From Clostridiales bacterium (GTDB taxonomy: Bacteria; Bacillota; Clostridia; Saccharofermentanales; Saccharofermentanaceae), in NCBI GenBank assembly GCA_017527865.1, contig JAFXPN010000023.1, forward strand, positions 1-64,000: 64,000 nt of DNA. Direction: 5' to 3'. Below the pieces are notes generated by a model that made no database searches, was not told the origin of the DNA, and saw nothing but the letters and a program-made list of their open reading frames with translations. The position numbers and the translations under genes are program-made. Of this stretch, positions 17,407-26,811 are shown one piece after another. Within the stretch, counting starts at the first letter, position 1; the number at the start of each line of letters is the position of its first letter.

Positions 17407-18298
17407 TGTTGTTAACCTCCGTATTTGATCTGTCAGCCTGATCTTTTCCGCCGTTATAAACCTGGTACTGTGACCACAGGATCTCAAGTGATTCGAATGA
17501 GTTCTTTATATGATCTCTTCTCCTCATTCCGAGTGTTACAAGAAGAGCATTTATCAGTGACAAAGGAGCAGAAAGCGAATCGACGAATGAAGCCATCGAC
17601 GATTTTGCGAACAGTTTGATATCAGCATATTCAGTCATGGCAGTATTATCCTTATCGGTTATAGCCAGCACCGTCGCTCCCTTCTTCTTGGCATATTCCA
17701 TCGAATTAACGGTTCTCTGGGAATATCTCGGAAATGATATGCCTATCATTACATCACCGGAACTTATAGGCATTATCTGTTCGAACACCTCATTTGTACT
17801 GTTACTGTGGATGTGGACGACATCATCAAACAGCAATGTCATGTAAAAATGCATAAACGCAGACAGCGGAGCACTCGAGCGCAGTCCCATGATATAGATC
17901 TTACGGGCGCCGAGTATGGCATCTACGGCTCTCTCCATCTCATTATCGTCAAGTCCCGCTATAGTCTCCTTGAGATTATCCATGTCTGATTTCATGATAT
18001 CTCTTACGGCACTGGCATCGTCGTCGAACCTCTCGGTGTATTCAAGCCTTTGAACAGATGTGAGCTTCGATTTAAGTTCCTCTTTCAGCACGGACTGGAA
18101 ATGAGGATATCCGTCGAAGCCGAGTTCAGTCGTAAATCTTACCACCGTTGATTCAGAGACTCCTGTCTCTTCACCGAGTCTTGCAGCTGTCATATATGCA
18201 GCTTTATCGTAGCTTTCGATTATATATTTGGCGATCGCTTTGTGGCCCTTGCTCATCGAAGGGAGCCGTTCGCCGATAAGCTCAATTATGCTCTCCAT
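17399..18298 (-). CDS. RpiR family transcriptional regulator
   Basis: This is a predicted cytoplasmic repressor or activator with an N-terminal helix-turn-helix and a SIS sugar-phosphate-binding domain. The HTH region (about 18-60) includes YMTAARLGEETGVSESTVVR and FTTELGFDGYP. The SIS domain spans about 125-260, with KIYIMGLRSSAPLSAF and DVMIGISFPRYSQRTVNSME. Length is 299 residues. It overlaps scpB by 17 bases and cmk by eight, so it is translated inside a housekeeping transcript. Most relatives sit beside sugar genes; no sugar operon is adjacent, so effector and targets cannot be assigned. Confidence 0.9.
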   Translation of the reverse strand: MESIIELIGERLPSMSKGHKAIAKYIIESYDKAAYMTAARLGEETGVSESTVVRFTTELGFDGYPHFQSVLKEELKSKLTSVQRLEYTERFDDDASAVRDIMKSDMDNLKETIAGLDDNEMERAVDAILGARKIYIMGLRSSAPLSAFMHFYMTLLFDDVVHIHSNSTNEVFEQIMPISSGDVMIGISFPRYSQRTVNSMEYAKKKGATVLAITDKDNTAMTEYADIKLFAKSSMASFVDSLSAPLSLINALLVTLGMRRRDHIKNSFESLEILWSQYQVYNGGKDQADRSNTEVNNNE

Positions 18299-18956
18299 CT
18301 TCCCCTTCTTCCTTCCCGGATTCCTGATTATCCCTCATGTATCCCTCTATAGTTATCTGACGGTCATCATTGCCCGCGGCCTTCTGGAGGGATTCCTCGA
18401 GATCCCTTATTGTCTGATAAGACATAAGTTCCATGGAAGGCAGTTCGTCAACGGACGAGATACCGAATTCCATAAGGAACTGGTCAGTTGTCCTGAACAG
18501 TGACGGTCTTCCGGGGGCATCGAGATTGCCGCATTCTTCCACCCATCCCCTGTCGAGCAGTCGCGATATTATGGAATCCGATGACACACCTCTTACCGCC
18601 TCTACCTGCGCCCTTGTAACAGGCTGATTATATGCGATCACCGCAAGGGTCTCGTACGATGCCTGTGACAATGGCGGATGCATCTTTGGAGAGAACATCC
18701 TCTCAAGAACTTTCTTCATTCCGGGTTTGGTCGACATAACGTATGAATTCTCGATCCGGCGCACCATAAGGCCTCCCCACGGGTCACTTTCGTACTCCAG
18801 GATAAGCTTATCCATGACTTCATCGACTGCTTTCCGGTCAATATTAAGGATCTCAGCCATCCGTTCGGAAGCCACCGGGGATCCCGATGCGAACAAGATC
18901 GCTTCACATGCAGGAGACAATTCCTGAAAACTTAATCTGAATTCATCCTGTTCCAT
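18282..18956 (-). CDS. scpB: Segregation and condensation protein B
   Basis: ScpB is the dimeric winged-helix (kite) subunit of the Smc-ScpAB condensin complex on the chromosome. The sequence begins with the first winged helix (SFQELSPACEAILFASGSPV), then the second, with TLAVIAYNQPVTRAQVEAVR, VSSDSIISRLLDRGWVEECG and GRPSLFRTTDQFLMEFGI, all family marks. At 224 residues it has a short charged tail. It shares one base with the scpA stop (TAATG), the standard scpAB arrangement. Confidence 0.96.
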   Translation of the reverse strand: MEQDEFRLSFQELSPACEAILFASGSPVASERMAEILNIDRKAVDEVMDKLILEYESDPWGGLMVRRIENSYVMSTKPGMKKVLERMFSPKMHPPLSQASYETLAVIAYNQPVTRAQVEAVRGVSSDSIISRLLDRGWVEECGNLDAPGRPSLFRTTDQFLMEFGISSVDELPSMELMSYQTIRDLEESLQKAAGNDDRQITIEGYMRDNQESGKEEGEDGEHN

Positions 18957-19720
18957 TACTTTGCTTTTCCCTTCTCCTCAATGAGTATCACATCAAAAGG
19001 CTTTTTCTGTGTTGCATCGATCCTGTTATTGCGGAGCAGTTCGAGCACAGCCAGGAAACTTACCACCTTGTCGGTCTTATCCGCCTTTCCTCCTTCGAAA
19101 AGCTCATGAAAGAATATCTTTCCCCTTCCCGATATCTTGAGCCAGACACTCTTCATCCTTTCGCGCACGGACAGTTTGTCCCTTTTAAGGATATGCGTGA
19201 TCTTCGCCGATATATCGGCAAACCTGACCTCGTTTCTCTTACAGATATTGTCGATCGCCTTCTCGAATTCGGACGGAACGAATTCCTGAGGAGGATACAC
19301 AATGTCGACCTCCATCTCCTTTGCAGTTGCAGGCACTCTGTAATAACAGTCCCTGTAAAGCTCATTTCTCTTGCGCAGTTCACCTGCAAGCATCTTGCAT
19401 CTTTTGTAGCGCAGAAGAGATATTACAAGTTCCTCCCTCGGATCCTCCTCATTCTCGCCTGATGCAAGATCGGCTTTTGAAGGAAGCATTATCCTGGATT
19501 TTATGTGGATAAGCGTCGCCGCCATTACGATGAATTCGGAAGCGATCTCCATATCCAGACTCTTCATGCGTTCAAGATAGTCCATATACATCTCCGTTAT
19601 CTCAGAGATGGGTATATCAAAGATATCTATGTCATTCTTGGTTATCAAAGAATAAAGAAGGTCCAAAGGACCTTCGAATTCCCTTATGTGAAGATTAGGA
19701 TGTACGTTAACTTCACTCAT
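18956..19720 (-). CDS. scpA: Segregation and condensation protein A
   Basis: ScpA is the kleisin that bridges the Smc heads in bacterial condensin. The N-terminal FEGPLDLLYSLITKNDIDIF and DIPISEITEMYMDYLERMKS are diagnostic, as is EFIVMAATLIHIKSRIMLPS near residue 65. The C-terminal winged-helix region includes FHELFEGGKADKTDKVVSFL AVLEL, which binds the Smc cap. Length is 254 residues. It is 12 bases after the M50 protease gene and directly coupled to scpB. Confidence 0.96.
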   Translation of the reverse strand: MSEVNVHPNLHIREFEGPLDLLYSLITKNDIDIFDIPISEITEMYMDYLERMKSLDMEIASEFIVMAATLIHIKSRIMLPSKADLASGENEEDPREELVISLLRYKRCKMLAGELRKRNELYRDCYYRVPATAKEMEVDIVYPPQEFVPSEFEKAIDNICKRNEVRFADISAKITHILKRDKLSVRERMKSVWLKISGRGKIFFHELFEGGKADKTDKVVSFLAVLELLRNNRIDATQKKPFDVILIEEKGKAK

Positions 19721-19732
19721 TATCTGTTCTGA

Positions 19733-20512
19733 TCAGCCTCCGATACCGATGAGGCCGGCAATAATATTGATGACGAATATGAACGGCATCTGGATCAGTG
19801 ACATGACCGTACCCAAAATATCAAAACTCCCGAAATTGCCTATGAGTATCAGGAACATAAGGACCATCGGACCGTATCTGGTAAAGTTACGGAATCCTTC
19901 GGAATACATTACCTTGTAAGGCAGAAGATGTTCGATCACGTGATAACCGTCAAGGGGCGGGATGGGAATCAGATTAAAGGCAAACAATCCCATGGAGAAC
20001 AAAAAAGTATAGTAAAAGAGAAAACAGAATACCGCAGCATAAGGCGGTACGCCGTAACCTCCGATAAGACCAGCAGATACATAATAAAGAGCCTCACTTA
20101 CGGGATTTCTTGTAGCAAATCCCGTAGTCCTCATTATGACCGAGATTATTATCATTGAGATCAGGGCTACGAAGAGATTGCCTGTTACGCCCGCAAGACT
20201 TACCATGATGTTCATGAGTCTCTTGCTCTTAAAACGGGTGAGCTTATTGGGGTTATAAGATACGGGTTTGCCCCAGCCGAAGCCTGCAACGAGGAGCAGC
20301 AGCGTACCCACCGGGTCAAGATGAGCCATGGGATTCAAAGTAACACGGCCGAGCAGTCTCGGAGTATCATCTCCGAGCCAGTCGGCCGTAACGGCATGCA
20401 TGAATTCGTGAAAAGAGAACGAGATCGTCAGCGCAAAAAGCATCACCACAACCATAAGGATGAGCTGCGGCACGGTATAATTGCCGGCGTTTCTCAATAT
20501 CTGTATCAGCAT
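19733..20512 (-). CDS. Site-2 protease family (M50) membrane metalloprotease
   Basis: This is a compact intramembrane zinc protease without a PDZ domain. HEFMH (His35, Glu36, His39) supplies the zinc site and IPIPPLDGYHV near residue 195 the third ligand, inside a protein of about six membrane helices and 259 residues. The block LGDDTPRLLGRVTLNPMAHL is typical of this small M50B subfamily. It lies three bases after ileS and 12 before scpA; the M50-scpA-scpB order is common in Clostridia, though the functional link is not established. Its substrate is unknown. Confidence 0.92.
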   Translation of the reverse strand: MLIQILRNAGNYTVPQLILMVVVMLFALTISFSFHEFMHAVTADWLGDDTPRLLGRVTLNPMAHLDPVGTLLLLVAGFGWGKPVSYNPNKLTRFKSKRLMNIMVSLAGVTGNLFVALISMIIISVIMRTTGFATRNPVSEALYYVSAGLIGGYGVPPYAAVFCFLFYYTFLFSMGLFAFNLIPIPPLDGYHVIEHLLPYKVMYSEGFRNFTRYGPMVLMFLILIGNFGSFDILGTVMSLIQMPFIFVINIIAGLIGIGG

Positions 20513-20515
20513 CCG

Positions 20516-23500
20516 TTATTCTGCCTTCTTAACAGCGAATGTTATCTTCTCGCCGTTTATGTCAAGCTCCTTGGCAAAACCGTCATTGCCTGATCTTACT
20601 TCGACAGCAAGGACTTCGGATGCAATATAATCCTTCTTCTGCTCAATAACGGAAGCCAGCTTGTCGTTGCCTTCATACGAGAGAATGATCCTGTCAGTTA
20701 CCTCAAGACCTGCTTCCTTACGGAGATTCTGTATCTTGGAGATCATCTCGCGGACAAATCCGTCAGTGATAAGATCCTCGGTAAGCTTCGTATCAAGTGA
20801 AACTGTTATGCCGTTGTCCTCAATGGTTGAAAGACCTTCCGGCTGAACGGTCTCTACGATGAAATCATCCTTCGTCATCTCGAAGTCCTCGCCTTCAACC
20901 GAGATAGTTACGGGTCCTTCCTCAAGGGCTTTCATCGTATCCTTGCCCGGAAGAGCTGCGATGACTTCCTTAGCGGAATTGAGAAGCTTTCCGAATTTCC
21001 TGCCGCAGGTACGAAGCTGGGGCTTGAATGAGAAATCCATAAGCGAAGATGCATCTTTAAGCACTTCAAAATTCCTTACGTTGAGCTCAACGGTCACGAG
21101 TTTCTTGTACTCATCCGACAGTTCCGTATCAGCTACGACATAGATATGAGACAAAGGCTGACGGATCTTCATTGAAGATGCTTCTCTTGCGGATCTTCCC
21201 ATGTTTATGATCTTTGACGCAAGATCCATCTCCTTCTCGATAGCCGTATTGATCAGGGCTTCGTTGCAAACCGGATAAGAACACAGATGCACGGATTCAG
21301 GCGCATCGGGATCTACGGACCTTACGATGTTCTGATAGATCTGCTCGCAGATAAACGGAACAAACGGAGCGGCGAGCCTTGTCAGCGTCTCGAGAACGGT
21401 ATAAAGCGTCATAAACGCATCGATCTTGTCCTTGTTCATGTCACCTGCCCAGAAACGGTCACGGTTGAGTCTTACATACCAGTTGGAAAGATCCTCGGTA
21501 AAATCCTGGATCATCCTTGCCGAAGCGGAGATATCATATGCATCCATCTTTGCATTAACATCCCTGACAAGGGAATTGAGCCTGCTCAATATCCACTTAT
21601 CCATAACACACAGATCATCCGTATCCAACGTGTACTTATTGGGATCGAATTCATCGATATCCGCATACATCACATAGAATGAATATGTATTCCAGAAAGG
21701 ACGCATGAACTTCTTGATACCGTCATTAACGGCATCATCGGAGAATCTGGAAGGAAGCCAGGGCTGGTTGGCGGAATAGAAATACCATCTGGCGGCATCT
21801 GCACCCTGCTTCTCGAGAATATCCCACGGGTCAACTACGTTGCCCAAGTGCTTGCTCATCTTCTTTCCGTCCTTATCCTGAACAAGACCCATTACGATAC
21901 AGTTCTTGAACGGGCTTCTGCCGAACAGAACCGTGCTGATTGCGAGCAATGAATAGAACCATCCTCTTGTCTGGTCCAGAGCCTCGGAGATGAAATCGCA
22001 GGGATAATGCGACTCGAAGAACTCCTTATTCTCGAAAGGATAGTGATACTGGGCAAAAGGCATGGAACCGGAATCAAACCAGCAGTCGATAACTTCAGGC
22101 ACACGGGTCATAAGGCCGCCGCACTCGGGACACTTGATGTGTACGTTGTCAACATAAGGCTTGTGAAGCTCGATATCATCAGGGCAGTCATCGCTCATGC
22201 TCTTCAGTTCCTCAATGGAACCGATGCAGTGGCGGTGTCCGCAGCCGCACTCCCATACCGGAAGAGGCGTACCCCAGTATCTTTCACGCGAGATGCCCCA
22301 GTCGATGACATTTCTCAAGAAGTCGCCCATACGGCCGTCCCTGATGGTTTCAGGATACCAGTTGACCATATTATTCGAAGCAAGGAGCTCATCCCTCTTC
22401 TTGCTCATCGCGATGAACCATGTGGATCTTGCAAAGTAGATAAGAGGAGTATCGCATCTCCAGCAGAAAGGATACTCATGCTCGAACTTAGGAGCGGAAT
22501 AAAGCAGTCCCCTTGCATCAAGGTTCTTGAGGACTTCGGGATCGGCATCCTTAACAAACAGGCCTGCAAAAGGGGTCTGCTCTGTCATGTTTCCCCTTGT
22601 ATCTACGAACTGGATCATAGGAAGATCGTTGTCTCTTCCTACTCTCGCGTCATCTTCACCGAATGCGGGTGCGATATGAACGATACCGGTACCGTCCTCC
22701 ATCGTTACATAGTTATCGCATACGGCATAATGAGCTTTTTTCTTCTGATTAGAGGCCTCGATGCCGGAGCACTCGAACAGAGGCTCGTAAGCCTTACCCT
22801 TAAGATCGGTGCCCTTATATCTTTCGAGGATCTCATAAGCCTTTGTCTCTTCTGTTGCGAGCTTGCCGAGTACGGTATCAAGAAGAGCGACAGCCATATA
22901 GTATGTATAGCCGTCATTAGCCTTAACCTTGGCATATTCGGAATCAGGATTAAGACACAGAGCAACGTTGGAAGGCAAAGTCCAAGGCGTTGTCGTCCAT
23001 GCAAGGAAATATGCATCCTCATCGACGATCTTGAATCTTACGACCGCCGATCTCTCCTTTACGGTCTTGTATCCCTGTGCTACCTCGTGTGAAGAAAGCG
23101 CGGTTCCGCATCGGGGGCAGTAAGGAACGATCTTGTGGCCCTTGTAAAGGAGATCCTTTTCCCACATGGTCTTCAAAGCCCACCACTCGGACTCTATATA
23201 GTTATTATCATAAGTTACATAAGGGTTTTCCATATCGGCCCAGAAACCGACACGGTCGCTCATATGCTCCCACTGATCCTTATATGTCCATACGGACTCC
23301 TTGCACTTCTTTATGAAAGGCTCGACACCGTATGATTCGATCTGAGGTTTACCGTTTATGCCGAGCGACTTCTCGACTTCCAATTCTACGGGAAGGCCGT
23401 GTGTATCCCAGCCTGCCTTAAAAGAGACTGATTCGCCCTTCATGGAATGGTATCTGGGAATGACATCCTTTATGACACGGGTCTTGATATGACCGATATG

Positions 23501-23665
23501 AGGCTTGCCGTTTGCCGTCGGAGGACCGTCATAAAGTGTAAATGTCGGAGATCCGTCCTTAGCGGGCTTCAGCGATCTTTTGTAGATATCGCGGTCCTTC
23601 CAGAAAGAAAGGACTTCCTTTTCCCTTTCCGTAAAATTCATGTCACCGGTAACTTTTTTATACAT
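20516..23665 (-). CDS. ileS: Isoleucyl-tRNA synthetase (long, type 2)
   Basis: This enzyme charges tRNA-Ile and edits valine. PTANGKPHIGH near residue 50 gives the HIGH motif and KMSKHLGNVVDP near 600 the KMSKS loop. A cysteine-rich zinc segment (CGCGHRHC and CPECGG) lies in between. At about 1049 residues, with the eukaryote-like block ESVWTYKDQWEHMSDRVGFW, it belongs to the type 2 group rather than the 920-residue Bacillus type. The ATG at 23665 follows AGGAG at seven bases; a TTG two codons upstream is less likely. Only 18 bases separate it from the upstream lipoprotein gene, so there is no room for a T-box leader. Confidence 0.96.
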   Translation of the reverse strand: MYKKVTGDMNFTEREKEVLSFWKDRDIYKRSLKPAKDGSPTFTLYDGPPTANGKPHIGHIKTRVIKDVIPRYHSMKGESVSFKAGWDTHGLPVELEVEKSLGINGKPQIESYGVEPFIKKCKESVWTYKDQWEHMSDRVGFWADMENPYVTYDNNYIESEWWALKTMWEKDLLYKGHKIVPYCPRCGTALSSHEVAQGYKTVKERSAVVRFKIVDEDAYFLAWTTTPWTLPSNVALCLNPDSEYAKVKANDGYTYYMAVALLDTVLGKLATEETKAYEILERYKGTDLKGKAYEPLFECSGIEASNQKKKAHYAVCDNYVTMEDGTGIVHIAPAFGEDDARVGRDNDLPMIQFVDTRGNMTEQTPFAGLFVKDADPEVLKNLDARGLLYSAPKFEHEYPFCWRCDTPLIYFARSTWFIAMSKKRDELLASNNMVNWYPETIRDGRMGDFLRNVIDWGISRERYWGTPLPVWECGCGHRHCIGSIEELKSMSDDCPDDIELHKPYVDNVHIKCPECGGLMTRVPEVIDCWFDSGSMPFAQYHYPFENKEFFESHYPCDFISEALDQTRGWFYSLLAISTVLFGRSPFKNCIVMGLVQDKDGKKMSKHLGNVVDPWDILEKQGADAARWYFYSANQPWLPSRFSDDAVNDGIKKFMRPFWNTYSFYVMYADIDEFDPNKYTLDTDDLCVMDKWILSRLNSLVRDVNAKMDAYDISASARMIQDFTEDLSNWYVRLNRDRFWAGDMNKDKIDAFMTLYTVLETLTRLAAPFVPFICEQIYQNIVRSVDPDAPESVHLCSYPVCNEALINTAIEKEMDLASKIINMGRSAREASSMKIRQPLSHIYVVADTELSDEYKKLVTVELNVRNFEVLKDASSLMDFSFKPQLRTCGRKFGKLLNSAKEVIAALPGKDTMKALEEGPVTISVEGEDFEMTKDDFIVETVQPEGLSTIEDNGITVSLDTKLTEDLITDGFVREMISKIQNLRKEAGLEVTDRIILSYEGNDKLASVIEQKKDYIASEVLAVEVRSGNDGFAKELDINGEKITFAVKKAE

Positions 23666-23683
23666 GAGCAAACTCCTGCTTGA

Positions 23684-24049
23684 TTAATATACGTAATAAT
23701 CGATATCGTCTATATCCGTGTAGAAGATCCAGATCGTTCCGTGCGATCCGTCATCACAATCAGGCTGATCTTCAGTATGGTCGACAGTATGACCGTTGAA
23801 GATATCTCCGGGCTGAGGGACCTGTCCGGGGTTCTCGATCTCGCCGTGAACTTCTTCACTTGTCTCGGTAACCTCTGTGTCGGAAGGAGCGCTCTCCTCT
23901 GTCTCCTGAGACGTCTCCTCAACAGTCGTCTCTGTGACGCTCTGTTCTTCCGAGGATTCCGTTGATGAATCCTGTTTCTTGCCGCCGCATCCGGCAAGGC
24001 ATAATGCAGCTGCGACAGCAACCGTAATGATAATGGTCTTTTTCTTCAT
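23684..24049 (-). CDS. Small acidic lipoprotein, function unknown
   Basis: The 121-residue product starts MKKKTIIITVAVAAALCLAG followed by Cys21, a clear lipoprotein signal. Residues 25-70 are rich in Ser, Thr and Glu and probably form a flexible wall-spanning linker. The C-terminal part is short, ends in a Tyr/Asp-rich segment (DIDDIDYYVY), and matches no family I recognise. AAAGGA lies about eight bases before the ATG; a longer upstream frame overlaps the AlgX/J-like gene and hides the signal peptide. It is the last gene of the surface cassette and sits directly before ileS. Confidence 0.78.
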   Translation of the reverse strand: MKKKTIIITVAVAAALCLAGCGGKKQDSSTESSEEQSVTETTVEETSQETEESAPSDTEVTETSEEVHGEIENPGQVPQPGDIFNGHTVDHTEDQPDCDDGSHGTIWIFYTDIDDIDYYVY

Positions 24050-24071
24050 ATTTACAGTCCTTTCAGATAGA

Positions 24072-25397
24072 TCAGTCAATAAAAACCTTAATATTATCCG
24101 TCGAAACGTCATTTTTTTCAAGGAGAGCCGTAAAACCTTCTTCGCCCGTATCAATTACGGAATAAGGACTGGCTTCATAGCACAGGTCTCCGCAGACGAT
24201 ATATATGATCGAATCATCTTCCCATGATCCTTCAGGCAAGGTTCCGGTTACGGTAATATATTCACCTGCAGCGGCCGCATTAAGGTCAGGAACGTCAATC
24301 TCGACAGCGAGCGGGTCAAGAGTTCTTAACGGCGCGGGTATCCTGGACGGGGATGTACACAGCTGGGACAGGAACCGCTCAGCCTTCTCGATGATCAGGA
24401 TATCGGGCGTGCGTGCTGTTATATCACTAATCTGGCAGGAATTCGATCTGGAGAAGAAAGAATGAGCAAAAGCTTCCGAGAAGAACGGAACAAGCGAGCT
24501 TCCGAACGAATCCCTGTACATAAGAAGGTTCTCCTGACCTTCCCCCGTTGTACTGATCCTGTATTCAAAATTGCTCTCCACAGGCTGATCGTATGAGAAC
24601 GAAGGCGCATTATCAAAAACACAGTCCTCTTCAGGCTCTACAGCCTCGGGATATATCATCTGCTCCAGGTCCCCGCTGTGGATCTTCTGTATCGAATACG
24701 GCTCGTACCGGTAATCCGTATGAGGAATGCCGAGCATATTCAGTATCTCGTTCGCCACCATGGCGGCCCCCATGTCATTCCAATGAGAATCTCTTTCAAA
24801 GTAATAAATACCGTCTGCCTCAGAGAATACGCCAAACGGATATATGTGAGGAATGCCCTGTTCCGTCAGCGCATCTGTTATGAGAATCTCATTGGTCTCA
24901 CCCGTTCCCTGCGGATAGTAATAAGGCATATATTCGGGATATATACTGTTCTTATTAGGCGCGATCACAAAAAGAAAACCGATTCCGTTATCAATGCAGT
25001 ATTCGTTTACAAGATACAGGTTCCTGACGCAGTTATTTATCTGTCTTTGTGACATGATGTTCGTACGCCGGTAATCCCCGAGTGTATCGGTATAGTAAAG
25101 CCAGCCTGATGTTCCCGTGATCACTGTGCTTTGTGAAGATGTTCCGAACAGCCTGCCGGTAAGGAGTGAATATCCGGTAACCATCTGTTTTCTTAAAGCA
25201 AACCTGCTCTCGAACACATCGCTTAACTGCTGAAGATAATTTCTGTTAAAACCCTCTTCTTCGCTGTATATAACAGGCATGACAAGCTCTTCCCCGTTCT
25301 CGGATTCGGAAGGACCGAAAACCAGCATCCCTGCAGAAGGAATGAGCAGTATCACGAGGAATATGATCATAAAGATTGTCGAACCGTATTTCTTCAT
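24072..25397 (-). CDS. AlgX/AlgJ-like (DHHW) extracytoplasmic SGNH protein
   Basis: This membrane-anchored extracytoplasmic protein is predicted to take part in O-acetylation of a surface polysaccharide. One N-terminal membrane segment (about 7-27) is followed by an SGNH-hydrolase-like domain. DSHWNDMGAAMVANEIL near residue 206 carries the conserved Asp-His pair of the AlgX/AlgJ group, and MYRDSFGSSLVPF near 290 the nucleophile serine. Length is 441 residues, with an extra C-terminal beta-rich region. It begins two bases after the MBOAT stop. In alginate systems such a protein accepts the acetyl group from the MBOAT partner; that role is inferred here. Confidence 0.82.
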   Translation of the reverse strand: MKKYGSTIFMIIFLVILLIPSAGMLVFGPSESENGEELVMPVIYSEEEGFNRNYLQQLSDVFESRFALRKQMVTGYSLLTGRLFGTSSQSTVITGTSGWLYYTDTLGDYRRTNIMSQRQINNCVRNLYLVNEYCIDNGIGFLFVIAPNKNSIYPEYMPYYYPQGTGETNEILITDALTEQGIPHIYPFGVFSEADGIYYFERDSHWNDMGAAMVANEILNMLGIPHTDYRYEPYSIQKIHSGDLEQMIYPEAVEPEEDCVFDNAPSFSYDQPVESNFEYRISTTGEGQENLLMYRDSFGSSLVPFFSEAFAHSFFSRSNSCQISDITARTPDILIIEKAERFLSQLCTSPSRIPAPLRTLDPLAVEIDVPDLNAAAAGEYITVTGTLPEGSWEDDSIIYIVCGDLCYEASPYSVIDTGEEGFTALLEKNDVSTDNIKVFID

Positions 25398-25399
25398 AA

Positions 25400-26794
25400 T
25401 CAGAACCTGAAATAGATAAAAGGATTATATGAACCTGAAGACAGGCACATTACCGTAAGAACGACCACTGCAAGTGATGCCGCATATGACAGCACTTCAG
25501 CCGTCTTATTCTCTTTAAACAACTTACCGGCAGGCATAGAGAAAATAACACCTGCAATAACCGCGGTTATATTGAGCGGCGTGACCAGACTCATGAACAG
25601 CATCGAAGATTCGGGGGTGATCTCAAAAGTAATGAGTCTCGTCATCACAACCCCGAAGTCACGGATGGAATCACATCTGAACATGACAAAGCCGATCATT
25701 ACAACGATGAGAAGATAGATATGAGACAGGATCTTAAGCACCGTCCCCTTCTTCTCTTTCTTCGGCATGAACTCCTCTATCATCAGGAAGCATCCGTGAT
25801 ACAGACCCCAGAAAAGGAAAGTCCAGTTGGCTCCGTGCCAGATACCCGTGCATGCGAATACTATAAACTTGTTGATAACAGTTCTCGCCTTGCCTTTACG
25901 GTTACCTCCGAGAGGAATATACAGATATTCCTTGAACCATGTTGACAAAGATATATGCCACCTTCTCCAGAAGTCCTTAATGCTGCCTGCAATATAAGGA
26001 TGGTCAAAGTTCTCCTTGAACTCGAAGCCGAACATTCTTCCCAATCCTATAGCCATATCGCTGTATCCCGAGAAATCGAAATATATCTGAAGCATATATG
26101 CTGCTGCCCCGAGCCATGCGGTCTTGGCATCAAGAACCTTCAGATCAGAATTGAAGACAGTATCCGCGATAACAGCGACGTTATTCGCTATGAATACTTT
26201 TTTCGCAAGTCCCTGTGCGAAGCGGCGGATACCGAGTGCCGTCTTATCGGAAGTAACGCTCCTGTTAAGGATCTGCTCCTCGATGTCCCTGTACTTAACG
26301 ATAGGACCCGCAATAAGCTGCGGGAAGAACGAGATATAAAGCAAAAGTCTTCCGAAGTTCTTCTGCACACCGCAGTCAGCTCTGTACACATCGATAACAT
26401 AAGACATAGCCTGAAATGTGAAGAACGATATTCCGAGCGGCAATGTGACATCCGGCACTGGTATGCCGAGACCGAACGCATCATTAAAACACGTGGTAAG
26501 AAATACCGAATACTTAAAGAAGACAAGCGCTCCGAGGTTAACGGCAACACCTGCCGCAAGAAATACCTTCTTTAATACAGTATCCCTGAATCTGTCGATA
26601 AGAAGCGCAGACACATAATTGAGAAGTACCGACGATGCCATAAGAAATACATAGACAGGCTCACCGTATGCATAGAAAAGAAGACTTGCTGTAAGAAGCA
26701 GAGCATTCTTAATGTGAATATTCCTGAAACACCGGTCAAGTATCAGAACCGCCGGCAAAAAGATACAAAGAAATGTCAGACTGCTGAATACCAA
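25400..26794 (-). CDS. MBOAT family O-acyltransferase (AlgI/DltB-like)
   Basis: This polytopic membrane protein is predicted to move acyl groups across the membrane for surface polymer O-acylation. FWRRWHISLSTWFKEYLYIP and LGGNRKGKART give the AlgI/DltB signature, and GIWHGANWTFLFWGLYHG holds the catalytic histidine. Length is 464 residues, typical. The start is a TTG at 26794 with a weak upstream GGTG; the resulting MVFSSLTFL N-terminus is the usual one for this family. No dltA or dltC is nearby, which argues against D-alanylation. Flanking SGNH proteins on both sides suggest acetylation of a polysaccharide. Confidence 0.92.
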   Translation of the reverse strand: MVFSSLTFLCIFLPAVLILDRCFRNIHIKNALLLTASLLFYAYGEPVYVFLMASSVLLNYVSALLIDRFRDTVLKKVFLAAGVAVNLGALVFFKYSVFLTTCFNDAFGLGIPVPDVTLPLGISFFTFQAMSYVIDVYRADCGVQKNFGRLLLYISFFPQLIAGPIVKYRDIEEQILNRSVTSDKTALGIRRFAQGLAKKVFIANNVAVIADTVFNSDLKVLDAKTAWLGAAAYMLQIYFDFSGYSDMAIGLGRMFGFEFKENFDHPYIAGSIKDFWRRWHISLSTWFKEYLYIPLGGNRKGKARTVINKFIVFACTGIWHGANWTFLFWGLYHGCFLMIEEFMPKKEKKGTVLKILSHIYLLIVVMIGFVMFRCDSIRDFGVVMTRLITFEITPESSMLFMSLVTPLNITAVIAGVIFSMPAGKLFKENKTAEVLSYAASLAVVVLTVMCLSSGSYNPFIYFRF

Positions 26795-26811
26795 GTGCCG
26801 TACACCTGTAT

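Noticed and set aside
22007..23092. 361-codon plus-strand open frame antisense to ileS
   Set aside because: It lies wholly inside the conserved ileS coding sequence, its translation resembles no family, and no promoter or ribosome site supports it.
23666..23683. Possible T-box riboswitch before ileS
   Set aside because: The gap to the upstream gene is only 18 bases, far too short for a T-box leader.
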